Shown here: piece by piece, positions 1-8,989 of the stretch
Position numbering within the stretch: the stretch's first letter is position 1
Layout of the letters: the number at the start of each line of letters is the position of its first letter
Assembly: GCF_001458595.1 (NCBI RefSeq)
Contig: NZ_LN890328.1
Location: 405,790-469,789 of the forward strand
Length of the DNA: 64,000 nucleotides
Origin: Clostridium neonatale
Lineage (GTDB): Bacteria; Bacillota; Clostridia; Clostridiales; Clostridiaceae
Reading direction: 5' to 3'
Notes under the pieces: model-generated
What the model saw: the letters and a program-made list of their open reading frames with translations, nothing else
Told to the model about the DNA's origin: nothing
Database searches by the model: none
Position numbers and translations under genes: made by a program

Positions 1-1
1 T

Positions 2-565
2 CTTGTAGCCTGCAAGGGAACAGTGTGTTTACATGGTAACATTGATACTCAAGAAATATGCAGACAATTAGAGGATAAGTATTTTGGAACTGATACACCT
101 CATAAATGTAAAATAGGTATAGTTGGGTGTGCAAACAACTGTGCAAAAGCTAATATAAATGATATTGGAGTACTTGGAAGAACAGTTCCTAAATTTGATT
201 TAGATAAGTGTGTTGGATGTGGATTATGTGTCAAAGGATGCAGACAAAAAGCATTAGAAGTAGTAGATAGAAAGATTGTTTATAATAAAGATTTATGTGT
301 TAGCTGCGGTGAGTGTGTAAGATTATGTAGAACTAAGGGAGCTGTAGCAAAAGAAAAAGGTGCTGAAATATTTGTTGGCGGAAGATTTGGAAGAGCAATG
401 AGAATTGGAGATTCACTTGGAAAGATCTTCAAAGAAGAAGAAGTTGTACCTATGATAGATAAGATTATGGATTACTATAAAGAAGTAGGTATAAAAGGTG
501 AAAGAATATCTCATGTTATGGATAGAATAGGAAAAGATGAATTTATAAAAGCAGTTTTAGAATAG
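2..565 (+). CDS. Siroheme-dependent sulfite/nitrite reductase, C-terminal part (asrC-like), cut by the window edge
   Basis: The reading frame is open to the left edge, so this is the C-terminal 187 residues of a longer protein. The first codons give ACKGTVC, followed about 40 residues on by GCANNC. Together these form the paired cysteine motif that binds a 4Fe-4S cluster bridged to siroheme in sulfite and nitrite reductases. The usual first spacing is Cx5C and here it is Cx4C. Next come two 4Fe-4S ferredoxin motifs (CVGCGLCVKGC and CVSCGECVRLC). Siroheme half-site followed by ferredoxin is the order seen in anaerobic sulfite reductase subunit C and dissimilatory enzymes. The siroheme pathway genes directly downstream fit this role. 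The GTG at 23 lies inside the motif and is not a true start. Substrate (sulfite or nitrite) cannot be decided here. Confidence 0.8.
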   Translation, partial: LVACKGTVCLHGNIDTQEICRQLEDKYFGTDTPHKCKIGIVGCANNCAKANINDIGVLGRTVPKFDLDKCVGCGLCVKGCRQKALEVVDRKIVYNKDLCVSCGECVRLCRTKGAVAKEKGAEIFVGGRFGRAMRIGDSLGKIFKEEEVVPMIDKIMDYYKEVGIKGERISHVMDRIGKDEFIKAVLE

Positions 566-590
566 AAATAACATATATGATATACTAAAT

Positions 591-631
591 GATGAAATAT
601 TATTAATATTTCATCATTTACTATTTTTTTT
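591..631 (+). terminator. Rho-independent terminator after the reductase gene
   Basis: An 11-bp perfect stem (GATGAAATATT with AATATTTCATC) and a 3-base loop are followed, after six bases, by a run of T. It separates the reductase gene from the heme/siroheme operon. Confidence 0.75.
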
Positions 632-725
632 ATTAAGGATAATATATACTATAGAATTAATGATATATAATTAGAAATTGTAATATATGATAATAATAAT
701 GCAATTAATATTTGAGGTGAAACAT

Positions 726-1934
726 ATGATAGGCTTGCTTGGGGTAAAGAGAAATACACCATTAGAAGTTAGGGAAAAGCTTATAGTTACTTGTAAAAAT
801 CATGATTTATATATAGATAAATTACTAAAATCTTTTAAAGAAGTAGTGATACTAGCTACTTGTAATAGAACAGAAATCTATTTTAATGTTTTTGACATGG
901 ATAATGAAGAAATATTAAAAAAGATTTTTGAAGTATTCAATTGGAATACTAATTATAAAGAGTATATTTTTATATCAGAAAATAAACGTGCATATACTCA
1001 CTTATTTGAAGTGTGTTCAGGATTTCATTCGAAGATTGTTGGAGAGGATCAGATTCTTGGACAGGTAAAAAGCGCTTATGAAGAAGCAGTAAAAAGAAAA
1101 GGCGTTACATGTGAACTTCAAAGATTATTTCAGCAAGCACTTTCATGTGGAAAAAAGTTTAAAAGTACATCAAGATTATATGAGATACCAGTTTCATCTG
1201 TATCTATAGCTGTAAAGGAAAGTATAAATAAAGCTTGTAGTACATATATGATTTTAGGATATGGTGATGTAGGAAAATTAGCAGTTAAGTATCTTTTATG
1301 TCATAAGATTTCAAAAATATATTTAGTGGTTAGAAATATGAATATAGTAAATGAAGTAGAAGATGCTAGAATAGAAGTGATTTCTTTTGATGATAAAAAT
1401 AAATATATTAATGATGTAGACTGCGTTATAGGATGTACTTCTGCACCACATGTTATAGTGAAAAACAGAGATATAAGTGAAAAAGGAAAAAAATTATACA
1501 TGTATGACCTAGCTGTTCCAAGAGATTTTGAAGAAGAAATATCATATCTGAGCAGAACAGAAGTTTATAATATTGATGAAATAAGTCATATGAATGATGA
1601 AAATAAAAAATTACGTATTAAAAAAATGGAAGAACATAAATATATCTTAACAGAGTATCTAAATGAATATGAAGAATGGCTTAAATTAAGAGAGATTGTT
1701 CCACATATAAAAGATTTAAAATCATTGGGGCATGATGTAAATGAAAAAAGAATAAAAACATTTGTAAATAAGAGTAATAGCAAAGATCATATAATGCTTG
1801 TAAATAAGCTTGTTGAGAGTACATCAAATTTTTATATTAATAATGCAATAGATGTGTTAAAAGAAGAAACTTTAAAAGGTTGTGGTGATGAATGTCTAAG
1901 GATAATCGAAAAGATATTCAAAATGAAAGAATAG
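726..1934 (+). CDS. hemA: Glutamyl-tRNA reductase
   Basis: Reduces glutamyl-tRNA(Glu) to glutamate-1-semialdehyde, the first step of the C5 tetrapyrrole route. The N-terminal domain contains ATCNRTEIYF with the catalytic Cys, and GEDQILGQVK. A Rossmann segment (MILGYGDVGKLAVKYL) and a C-terminal helical dimerisation part follow. The frame opens at 687, but I place the start at ATG 726 because GAGGTGA sits eight bases ahead and MIGLLGVKRNTPLEVREKL is the usual N-terminus. This gives 402 residues, normal for the family. The 3' end overlaps the next gene by 43 bases, so the two are probably translationally coupled. Confidence 0.95.
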   Translation: MIGLLGVKRNTPLEVREKLIVTCKNHDLYIDKLLKSFKEVVILATCNRTEIYFNVFDMDNEEILKKIFEVFNWNTNYKEYIFISENKRAYTHLFEVCSGFHSKIVGEDQILGQVKSAYEEAVKRKGVTCELQRLFQQALSCGKKFKSTSRLYEIPVSSVSIAVKESINKACSTYMILGYGDVGKLAVKYLLCHKISKIYLVVRNMNIVNEVEDARIEVISFDDKNKYINDVDCVIGCTSAPHVIVKNRDISEKGKKLYMYDLAVPRDFEEEISYLSRTEVYNIDEISHMNDENKKLRIKKMEEHKYILTEYLNEYEEWLKLREIVPHIKDLKSLGHDVNEKRIKTFVNKSNSKDHIMLVNKLVESTSNFYINNAIDVLKEETLKGCGDECLRIIEKIFKMKE

Positions 1935-2563
1935 ATTATTCATATATTGGACTAATGTCAAGTAAGACTAGAGTTGGAATAATAGGCGCTGGAAGAGCAG
2001 GATTTATAAAAGCAAAGCATTTTGCTTTGAATGGATGTTACGTTGAAATAATTGCAAAAGAGTTTAGCAAAGAAGTAATTGATATTTCAAGTGAATGCAA
2101 TTTAATACTTATAAACGAAGAGTTTACAATAGATTTTTTAAAAGATAAGCACATAATAATAATAGCTGTAGATGATAATGATTTAAAAAAGCAAATAAGA
2201 GAATACTGTGAGAGTAATTATAAAATATATATAGATTCATCAAATTTTAAAGATGGAATGGGAGTTGTGCCAGTAGAGAGGCAAAGCAAAAATATAATGG
2301 TTGCTTTAAATACTAAAATAGGAAATCCAAAAGGTGCAGTACTAATATCTAAAAAGATTAAAAATATTATAGATGAATATGATGAGTTTATAGAATTTAC
2401 TTCAAAGCTTAGAAATAATTCAAAGGAATTATTAGAGTATAAAAAAGATATTGTAGAAGTAATAGGAACAGAAGAATTTGAAATGCTATATAAAGAAAAT
2501 AATCATGAAGAGTTTTTAAGAAGAAGATTCCCAGATGAGATTGTGGATTATATAATGAAATAA
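1892..2563 (+). CDS. Precorrin-2 dehydrogenase / sirohydrochlorin ferrochelatase, Met8/CysG-N type
   Basis: NAD-dependent oxidation of precorrin-2 to sirohydrochlorin, and probably iron insertion to siroheme. An N-terminal Rossmann motif (GIIGAGRAG, about residues 29-37) is followed by a short helical domain; 223 residues in all. The match is to the family's NAD-binding fold and its position between hemA and hemC, which is common in clostridia. Overall conservation is weaker than for the neighbours, so chelatase activity is inference. It begins inside the end of hemA. The product supplies siroheme to the reductase encoded upstream. Confidence 0.8.
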   Translation: MSKDNRKDIQNERIDYSYIGLMSSKTRVGIIGAGRAGFIKAKHFALNGCYVEIIAKEFSKEVIDISSECNLILINEEFTIDFLKDKHIIIIAVDDNDLKKQIREYCESNYKIYIDSSNFKDGMGVVPVERQSKNIMVALNTKIGNPKGAVLISKKIKNIIDEYDEFIEFTSKLRNNSKELLEYKKDIVEVIGTEEFEMLYKENNHEEFLRRRFPDEIVDYIMK

Positions 2564-2614
2564 TATTTTAATGGTAAGATAACAGTCATAGTTAACATTT
2601 TTGGAGGATAATTG

Positions 2615-3487
2615 ATGAAAAATTTAATAATAGCTACGCGAAAAAGCAAGCTCGCACAAATGCAAACAGAAATTGTTATGAAAAAGCTTAAAGAGAAGTG
2701 CAATATAGATAGTGAGAAACTTTTAATAGTTACAGAAGGAGATAAAAAGTTAGATATTTCTTTAAATAAGATTGGAGGGAAAGGTCTTTTTGTTAAAGAT
2801 ATAGAATTAGCCCTTTTAAATAATCATGCACATGGAGCAGTACATAGCATGAAGGATGTACCACATGAATTACCAGAAGAATTTGAAATAGCAGCTGTAA
2901 CTGAACGTGAAGATATAAGAGATGTATTCATATCAAGAAAAGGAATGCTTTTTAAAGAACTTAACTCTGGAGCTAAGATCGGAACAAGCAGTTTAAGAAG
3001 AGCTCTTGAACTTAAAGAAATAAGAAGTGATATTGAAATAGTACCAATCAGAGGGAATGTACAAACAAGATTAGCGAAGATGGAAGAACAAAAACTTGAT
3101 GGAATTATCCTTGCAGCTGCTGGACTTAAAAGGTTAAATAATGAAAATATAATAACAGAATATTTTGATCCTAAAATTGTACTGCCAGCTGTAGCACAAG
3201 GTGCTTTAGGTGTTGAATGTTTAAAGATTAGTGAAGCAAAGGGGTATTTTGAAGCATTAGAGGATAAAAATGCAAGATTAACTGTTGAAGCTGAAAGAAG
3301 CTTTATGAGGGCTTTAAATGGAGATTGTCATAGTGCAATAGGAGTATATTCAGAAATACAAAATAATGATTTATATATGATAGGTATGTTTGAAGTTAAT
3401 GGAAAACTTATAAAGAAAGATATTCTTGGAAGCAAAAATGATAATGTAATCCTAGGAAATGAGTTAGCTAAAAAAATATTAGAATAA
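2615..3487 (+). CDS. hemC: Hydroxymethylbilane synthase (porphobilinogen deaminase)
   Basis: Polymerises four porphobilinogen units to hydroxymethylbilane. The N-terminus ([12 protein letters not shown]) and the [11 protein letters not shown] segment are characteristic. The cysteine that carries the dipyrromethane cofactor is in [11 protein letters not shown], at about residue 238. Length is 290 residues, slightly short but normal for Firmicutes. A TTG directly precedes the ATG at 2615; I prefer the ATG because GGAGG lies seven bases upstream. The next gene follows after 37 bases. Confidence 0.95.
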   Translation: MKNLIIATRKSKLAQMQTEIVMKKLKEKCNIDSEKLLIVTEGDKKLDISLNKIGGKGLFVKDIELALLNNHAHGAVHSMKDVPHELPEEFEIAAVTEREDIRDVFISRKGMLFKELNSGAKIGTSSLRRALELKEIRSDIEIVPIRGNVQTRLAKMEEQKLDGIILAAAGLKRLNNENIITEYFDPKIVLPAVAQGALGVECLKISEAKGYFEALEDKNARLTVEAERSFMRALNGDCHSAIGVYSEIQNNDLYMIGMFEVNGKLIKKDILGSKNDNVILGNELAKKILE

Positions 3488-3524
3488 CAAAATACTATAT
3501 AATTGTTTAAAGGAGATATTCTTT

Positions 3525-4988
3525 ATGAGTAAAGTTTATATAATTGGTACAGGATCAGGAGATGAGGAGCTTTTAACATTAAAAGCTGTTAAGTGTTTAA
3601 AAAAATGTACAGCAGTTTTATATGATAGATTAGTCTCAAATAATATATTAAATTATTTAAATGATGAATGTGAAATATACTATTGCGGAAAAGAGCCAGG
3701 TACTCATTATAAGACACAAGAAGAAATAAATGCTTTATTGGTTGAGCTTGCTAAAAAAGGACATATAGTAGGCAGAATAAAAGGCGGCGATCCATATGTT
3801 TTTGGAAGAGGTGGAGAAGAGGTTTTAGCTTTAAAAAAAGAAAATATAGAATTTGAAGTTATTCCAGGTGTTACTTCACCTATTGCAGTTTTAAATTATG
3901 CTGGAATTCCAATAACACATAGGGGTATAGCCCAAAGCTTTCATGTAGTAACTGGAATGTCTGCAAATGATCTTAATGTGAATTTTGAAGCTCTAGCAAA
4001 AGAACAAGGAACTCTTGTCTTTATGATGGGGCTTAGCAATCTTGAAAATATAGTAGAAAACTTAATCACTAATGGAAAAGATAGAGCTACACCTTGTGCT
4101 GTTGTTATGAGAGGAACATGCAGCAAGCAAAGAAAAGTTGTTGGAACATTAGAGAATATAGTTAGCTCAGTACGAAAAGCTGAATTAAAGTCACCATGTA
4201 TCATTGCTGTTGGTGATGTTGTTAATTTAAATGAAGAATTAAGTTGGTATGAAAATAAACCTTTGTTTGGGAAAAACATCTGCGTAACAAGATCAGAAAA
4301 GCAAGGAGCATCATTAAGAGAAAAATTAAAAGATTTGGGTGCAGAAGTAACATCCTTTCATGCAATAGAAATAAAAAGCACAGTAGAAAAATTAGATATG
4401 TATTTAGAAAAATTACATAAGTATGATCATATTTTGTTCACATCTGTAAATGCAGTTAATATATTTTTTGATTATCTAATTGAAAAAGAATATGATATAA
4501 GAAATATAAAGGCAAAAATTTCGGCTGTCGGTAAAGCTACATGGCAGGCTCTTAATAGAAGAGGAATAGTATGCTTTTGCAAAGCTAGAGAATTTATGGG
4601 TATAGGGCTTTTTAAAGAATTAAAACCATATTTGGAGGAAAATCAAAAAATACTAATTCCATGTTCATCATTAAGTAAACCTGATTTATATAATCAGCTT
4701 TTAAATGAAAATACACAGGTAGACAGAGTATTTATTTATGATACTGTCTGCGGAAAGATAAGAGATACAAGACCATTTGAAGAAGTTGATGTAGTATTTT
4801 TTACAAGTCCATCAACTGTCTATAATATGATTGATGCAGTTGGTATTGATGCAATTAAAGAGAAACATGTTATAGCTATAGGACCTAAAACCAATAAACC
4901 ACTAAGAGAAAATGGAATTATAGCAGATGTATGCAGAGAGCATTCAGAAGAAGGCTTTTTGAATGAAATTATAGATTTACTGAGGTAA
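3525..4988 (+). CDS. cobA-hemD: Uroporphyrinogen-III C-methyltransferase fused to uroporphyrinogen-III synthase
   Basis: Two enzymes in one chain. Residues 1-245 or so are SUMT: GTGSGDEELLTLKA at the N-terminus, GRIKGGDPYVFGRGGEE and the SAM-binding VIPGVTSP segment. Residues 250-487 are the HemD domain, starting GKNICVTRSEKQG. The protein closes the tetrapyrrole ring and then makes precorrin-2, the branch point to siroheme and cobalamin. Fusions of this type are usual in clostridia. The start is supported by GGAGAT upstream. Downstream, 351 bases holding repeat fragments separate it from hemB. Confidence 0.95.
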   Translation: MSKVYIIGTGSGDEELLTLKAVKCLKKCTAVLYDRLVSNNILNYLNDECEIYYCGKEPGTHYKTQEEINALLVELAKKGHIVGRIKGGDPYVFGRGGEEVLALKKENIEFEVIPGVTSPIAVLNYAGIPITHRGIAQSFHVVTGMSANDLNVNFEALAKEQGTLVFMMGLSNLENIVENLITNGKDRATPCAVVMRGTCSKQRKVVGTLENIVSSVRKAELKSPCIIAVGDVVNLNEELSWYENKPLFGKNICVTRSEKQGASLREKLKDLGAEVTSFHAIEIKSTVEKLDMYLEKLHKYDHILFTSVNAVNIFFDYLIEKEYDIRNIKAKISAVGKATWQALNRRGIVCFCKAREFMGIGLFKELKPYLEENQKILIPCSSLSKPDLYNQLLNENTQVDRVFIYDTVCGKIRDTRPFEEVDVVFFTSPSTVYNMIDAVGIDAIKEKHVIAIGPKTNKPLRENGIIADVCREHSEEGFLNEIIDLLR

Positions 4989-5339
4989 TTATTTTAAATA
5001 ATTACTAACTATATATAGTAAATTTGACTTAGATTGATATCTAGGGACATGATATGCACGAAATATTAGGTTTGGATATCTGATTAAGAAAACTCTACTT
5101 TAAAGGTTTGCTAAGTATATTTAGCCTACCATTTTAGAAAACATCTTCTCATATGCATTGGTAGGTATAAATAATTCGTAACAAATGCAAGATTTGGATT
5201 CTCTAATTAAGATTTGAGTTTTCTGCTTAAGAATTTTAAAACTTAAGAATTTTAGAATTTATATTCTTTTGGTAGTATTATAATATTTTTATATGAATTA
5301 TACATAAAATTATTTTTAGAAGGAAGGCCAAGAAATTAA
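4989..5339. repeat. Gap between cobA-hemD and hemB holding a fragment of the modular repeat family
   Basis: No gene is visible in these 351 bases. Positions 5148-5240 match the double-hairpin module found at 30934-31003 and 63235-63303. Shared landmarks are CTCATAT(G)CATT, GTAGGTATAA, CAAATGCAAGATTTGG, ATTCTCT and TTCTGCTTAAGAATTTT. The module holds a small ACAAATGC/GATTTGG-type hairpin. Copies of CTTAAGAATTTT follow at 5227-5260. It sits inside what is otherwise one operon. Confidence 0.7.
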
Positions 5340-6305
5340 ATGATTAAAAGAGGAAGAAGATTAAGATTAAATTCTGCCATAAGAGATATGGTAAGAGAAA
5401 CTACACTAAATTCAAAGAATTTTATTTATCCTATTTTTGTGGTTGAAGGAGAAAATATTAAAAATGAAATATCTTCAATGCCAGGAATTTATCATTTTTC
5501 AATAGATAGATTGCATGAAGTAATAAAAGAAGTTGAAGAAGCAAAAGTAGGAGGTGTGCTTCTATTTGGCATTCCAAAACATAAAGATGCATGCGGATCA
5601 GAGAGCTTTGCAGAAGATGGAATAGTTCAAAAAGCTGTAAGGAAGATAAAAGAAATAAATAATGATATTCTTGTAATTACTGATGTATGTATGTGTGAAT
5701 ATACTTCACATGGACATTGTGGAATTTTACATGGGGACTATGTAGACAATGATGAAACTTTAGAATATTTAGGTAAAATAGCAGTATCTCATGCAAAAGC
5801 AGGAGCAGATATTATTGCACCTTCTGACATGATGGATGGAAGAATAGGTTTTATAAGGAATGCTTTAGATACTAATGGATTCAAAAATGTAAGCATTATG
5901 AGTTATTCAGCTAAATACTGTTCAGCTTTTTATGGACCATTTAGAGATGCAGCAGATTCAGCACCTAAGTTTGGTGATAGAAAGACTTATCAAATGGATC
6001 CGGCAAATAGAATGGAAGCACTTAGAGAAACAGAAATGGACATAGAAGAAGGTGCAGATTTTATAATGGTTAAGCCAGCGCTTTCTTATTTAGATGTAAT
6101 TAGAGAATGTAGAGATAACTTTAATTTACCTCTTGCTGCATATAATGTAAGTGGAGAATATTCAATGGTAAAAGCAGCAGGAAAGCAAGGACTTATAGAT
6201 GAAGAAAGAGTAATGATGGAAATTTTAACTTCAATAAAAAGAGCAGGAGCAGATATAATAATAACTTATCATGCATTAGACGCAGCTAAACTTTTAAATA
6301 AGTAG
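5340..6305 (+). CDS. hemB: Delta-aminolevulinic acid dehydratase (porphobilinogen synthase)
   Basis: Condenses two 5-aminolevulinate molecules to porphobilinogen. The Schiff-base lysines are in [17 protein letters not shown] and in [10 protein letters not shown]. The metal site [15 protein letters not shown] has three cysteines, the pattern of zinc-dependent enzymes. At 321 residues it is full length. AGGAAGG lies about 12 bases before the ATG, a rather long spacing. The gene follows the repeat-containing gap after cobA-hemD and probably belongs to the same pathway operon. Confidence 0.96.
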   Translation: MIKRGRRLRLNSAIRDMVRETTLNSKNFIYPIFVVEGENIKNEISSMPGIYHFSIDRLHEVIKEVEEAKVGGVLLFGIPKHKDACGSESFAEDGIVQKAVRKIKEINNDILVITDVCMCEYTSHGHCGILHGDYVDNDETLEYLGKIAVSHAKAGADIIAPSDMMDGRIGFIRNALDTNGFKNVSIMSYSAKYCSAFYGPFRDAADSAPKFGDRKTYQMDPANRMEALRETEMDIEEGADFIMVKPALSYLDVIRECRDNFNLPLAAYNVSGEYSMVKAAGKQGLIDEERVMMEILTSIKRAGADIIITYHALDAAKLLNK

Positions 6306-6323
6306 AAATTATTGAAGAAGTAA

Positions 6324-6381
6324 TGCTAAGAATATGTGTTTATAAAAAGAGTGGTTATTATATAATTTAGAACTTATAAAC
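6324..6381. repeat. Degenerate copy of the TATAAAAAGAG hairpin module between hemB and hemL
   Basis: AAGAATATGTGTTTATAAAA, then AGAGTGG, a variable segment and AGAACTTAT resemble the better preserved module at 11484-11540 (AAGAATGTGCACTTATAAAA, AGAGCAGC, GGAACTTTT). The perfect GCAGC/GCTGC stem is lost here. The resemblance is visual and partial. Confidence 0.45.
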
Positions 6382-6403
6382 CATTATGAAATGAGGAAAA
6401 GTT

Positions 6404-7693
6404 ATGAATAATAATGAAATATTTGAAGAATCAAAAGAGTATATGCCTGGAGGAGTAAACAGCCCAGTTAGATGTTATAAAGGAATGGATATGAATCCGC
6501 CAATAATAAAGTCAGGTGATGGCGTAATAATAAAAGATGAAGAAGATAATGAATATATAGATTTTGTTTTAGCATGGGGACCAATGCTACTTGGACATTG
6601 TGATCCAGATGTTGTAAAGGCAGTGAAAGAAACAAGTGAAAAAGCATTAGCTTTTGGAGCACCAACAAAGCTTGAATTAGACCTTGCAAAGTTTATGTGT
6701 GAAAATCTTGATAATATAGATAAGATAAGAATGGTAAACTCAGGTACAGAAGCTACAATGAGTGCCATAAAGCTTGCAAGAGGATACACAAAAAGAGATA
6801 AGATAGTTAAGTTTGCAGGGTGTTATCATGGACATTTTGATGGCTTTTTAGTTGAAGCAGGTTCAGGTCTTATGACAGCAGGAGTACCTGATTCACTTGG
6901 AGTGCCAAATGAAAGTATTGCAAATACTTTAATTGGTGTATATAATGATAAAGCGCAAATTACACAGCTATTTAAAAAGTATGGCAGAGAAATAGCAGGG
7001 GTTATTATTGAACCAGTAGCAGGAAATATGGGAGTTATAAAAGCTGAAGATGATTTTATGATAACTCTTAGAAATCTTTGCAGCGAGTATGGAGCACTTT
7101 TAATATTTGATGAAGTTATGACTGGATTTAGAGTAGCTTTCAAAGGTGCACAAAGCTTATTTAATATAAAGCCAGATCTTGTTACATATGCTAAAATCAT
7201 GGGAGGTGGACTTCCTTGTGGTGCATATGGTGGAAGAAAAGAAATTATGGAAAACTTATCTCCGCTTGGAGGAGTATATCAGGCTGGAACTATGTCAGGT
7301 AATCCAATAGTAATGGCAGCAGGTCTTGCTACTTTAAATAAACTAAAAGATAATATGAAAGAATATTATGAGAAAATTGAATCTATTGGTAAAAAGTTAG
7401 AAGAAGGTATAGTTAGTATATCTTCAAAGTATAAATTACCATTAGTAATTAATAGAGTTGGTGGAATGTTTACTATATTCTTTACAGAATTAAAAGAAGT
7501 TAAGACATATGAAGATGTTAAAACTTGTAATATTGAAAGATTCAATAGATATTTTAAACATATGATAAAAAGTGGATTTAATTTTGCACCATCACAATTT
7601 GAAGCAGTATTTTTAAGTGTAAAGCATGAAGAAAGTCATGTTTTAGATTACTTAAAAGCATTTGAAGAGTTTGCAATTAATGAAACTAAATAA
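6404..7693 (+). CDS. hemL: Glutamate-1-semialdehyde 2,1-aminomutase
   Basis: PLP enzyme that converts glutamate-1-semialdehyde to 5-aminolevulinate. The N-terminal [14 protein letters not shown], the [18 protein letters not shown] segment and the PLP lysine in [17 protein letters not shown] (about residue 264) identify it. Length is 429, typical. GAGGAAAAG precedes the ATG. With hemA, hemC, cobA-hemD and hemB it completes the route from Glu-tRNA to precorrin-2. No hemE, hemG or hemH is visible, consistent with an anaerobe that needs siroheme and corrinoids rather than protoheme. Confidence 0.96.
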   Translation: MNNNEIFEESKEYMPGGVNSPVRCYKGMDMNPPIIKSGDGVIIKDEEDNEYIDFVLAWGPMLLGHCDPDVVKAVKETSEKALAFGAPTKLELDLAKFMCENLDNIDKIRMVNSGTEATMSAIKLARGYTKRDKIVKFAGCYHGHFDGFLVEAGSGLMTAGVPDSLGVPNESIANTLIGVYNDKAQITQLFKKYGREIAGVIIEPVAGNMGVIKAEDDFMITLRNLCSEYGALLIFDEVMTGFRVAFKGAQSLFNIKPDLVTYAKIMGGGLPCGAYGGRKEIMENLSPLGGVYQAGTMSGNPIVMAAGLATLNKLKDNMKEYYEKIESIGKKLEEGIVSISSKYKLPLVINRVGGMFTIFFTELKEVKTYEDVKTCNIERFNRYFKHMIKSGFNFAPSQFEAVFLSVKHEESHVLDYLKAFEEFAINETK

Positions 7694-7842
7694 CAGATTG
7701 TTAACCACTAAATCTAAAGCAATCAATTAATAAACAAATAGAAGTTTATTATTTATATAGATGTTTTATAAAGACTGTATTGTAAGTTTATAAAAATATG
7801 CAGTTTTTAAAAGAGCTTATTTTTAGGAGGATTAATTTTTTT

Positions 7843-8898
7843 ATGAAAAGAAAATTAAAATCATTGTCTTTGCTAGTTGCAGTATTCATGATGGCAATGA
7901 TGTTTGCTGGCTGTAATAAAGAAGAAAAACCAACAATAAATTTCTTTAATTATGGAGAAAACATTGGAGAAGGAATTTTAGAAGAATTTGAAGAGAAATA
8001 TGGAATACATGTAAACCAGGATGTATATGATACACCGGAAGAAATGTATCAAAAGATAGCATCAGGAGCAGCTCAATATGATGTTATTGTATCAATAGAT
8101 TATTTAGTACAAAGAATGATACAAGAAGATAAATTAGAAAAGATTAATTTTGGTAATGTACCTAATATGAGTAAGATAGCAGATGATCATTTAGGAAAAA
8201 CATTTGATCCAAGCAATGAATATTCAGTACCATATATGTCTGGTACAATAGGACTTGTTTATAATACAGATTATGTAGATGAACCAATAGACAGCTGGAC
8301 TGCACTTTGGGATACTAAATACAATAAAAATGTAATTTTATTAGATGGTGTACGTGATACATTGGGTGCAACATTAAAAATGCTTGGATATTCATTAAAT
8401 ACAACAAATCCAGATGAAATCAATGAAGCAAAGGAAAAGCTAATAGAACTTAAAAAGAACGGTAATTTATTAGCAATTGGAGCTGATGATAATACGGATA
8501 AAATGGCTAGAGGAGAAGCAGCAATTTCTATTCTTTGGTCAGGTGAAGGATTAAATCTTGAAGCTGAACACGATAATTTAAAGTTTGTAGTGCCTAAAGA
8601 AGGTGCAAATTTCTGGATTGATTCTTTATGCATTCCAAAAGGAACTAAAAATAAAGAAAATGCAGAACTTTTTATAAGCTATTTATGTGAAAAAGATCCA
8701 TCATTTAGAACAGCTGATGAAATTGGATACACTACACCACAAAAAGAAGCTAGAGAAGAACAAGATGATAATGTAAAAAATAATCCTAATGCATATATGG
8801 ATGATGAATTACTTAAGAAATGTGAAAGCTATAATTATCTTGGTGATAACTTAAGATTATATGAAGATGCATGGACTCAATTTAAAGATTATCAATAG
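7843..8898 (+). CDS. potD: Spermidine/putrescine-type ABC transporter substrate-binding lipoprotein (PotD-like)
   Basis: Extracellular solute-binding lipoprotein. The N-terminus MKRKLKSLSL, a hydrophobic stretch and the lipobox MFAGC predict cleavage before the Cys and lipid anchoring. The mature part starts INFFNYGENIGEGILEEFEE, typical of PotD. SVPYMSGTIGLVYNTDYV and AAISILWSGEG are further family segments. The frame opens at 7798, but AGGAGG at 7825-7830 points to ATG 7843 (351 residues). No potA, potB or potC lies in the window: the gene stands alone after hemL with its own terminator. Substrate is inferred from the family only. Confidence 0.85.
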   Translation: MKRKLKSLSLLVAVFMMAMMFAGCNKEEKPTINFFNYGENIGEGILEEFEEKYGIHVNQDVYDTPEEMYQKIASGAAQYDVIVSIDYLVQRMIQEDKLEKINFGNVPNMSKIADDHLGKTFDPSNEYSVPYMSGTIGLVYNTDYVDEPIDSWTALWDTKYNKNVILLDGVRDTLGATLKMLGYSLNTTNPDEINEAKEKLIELKKNGNLLAIGADDNTDKMARGEAAISILWSGEGLNLEAEHDNLKFVVPKEGANFWIDSLCIPKGTKNKENAELFISYLCEKDPSFRTADEIGYTTPQKEAREEQDDNVKNNPNAYMDDELLKKCESYNYLGDNLRLYEDAWTQFKDYQ

Positions 8899-8937
8899 AA
8901 AAATACTGAAGATGTATTATAATTAAAAATTATATGA

Positions 8938-8980
8938 AGGGTTATATCAAAGTTGAATATTCATTTTGATATAACCCTTA
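8938..8980 (+). terminator. Strong terminator after the PotD-like gene
   Basis: A long stem (AGGGTTATATCAAA with TTTTGATATAACCCTT) and a 12-base loop. The IS6-type element inserted two bases past this structure, so the insertion probably did little harm. Confidence 0.8.
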
Positions 8981-8989
8981 TTATTTGAT

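Noticed and set aside
23..565. GTG at 23 as the true start of the siroheme protein
   Set aside because: The frame is open upstream, and the start would fall inside the first cysteine motif.
6475..7200. Long minus-strand frames opposite hemL (also opposite hisD, clpX, lon and other genes)
   Set aside because: They mirror strongly conserved plus-strand genes and have no ribosome sites or family motifs.
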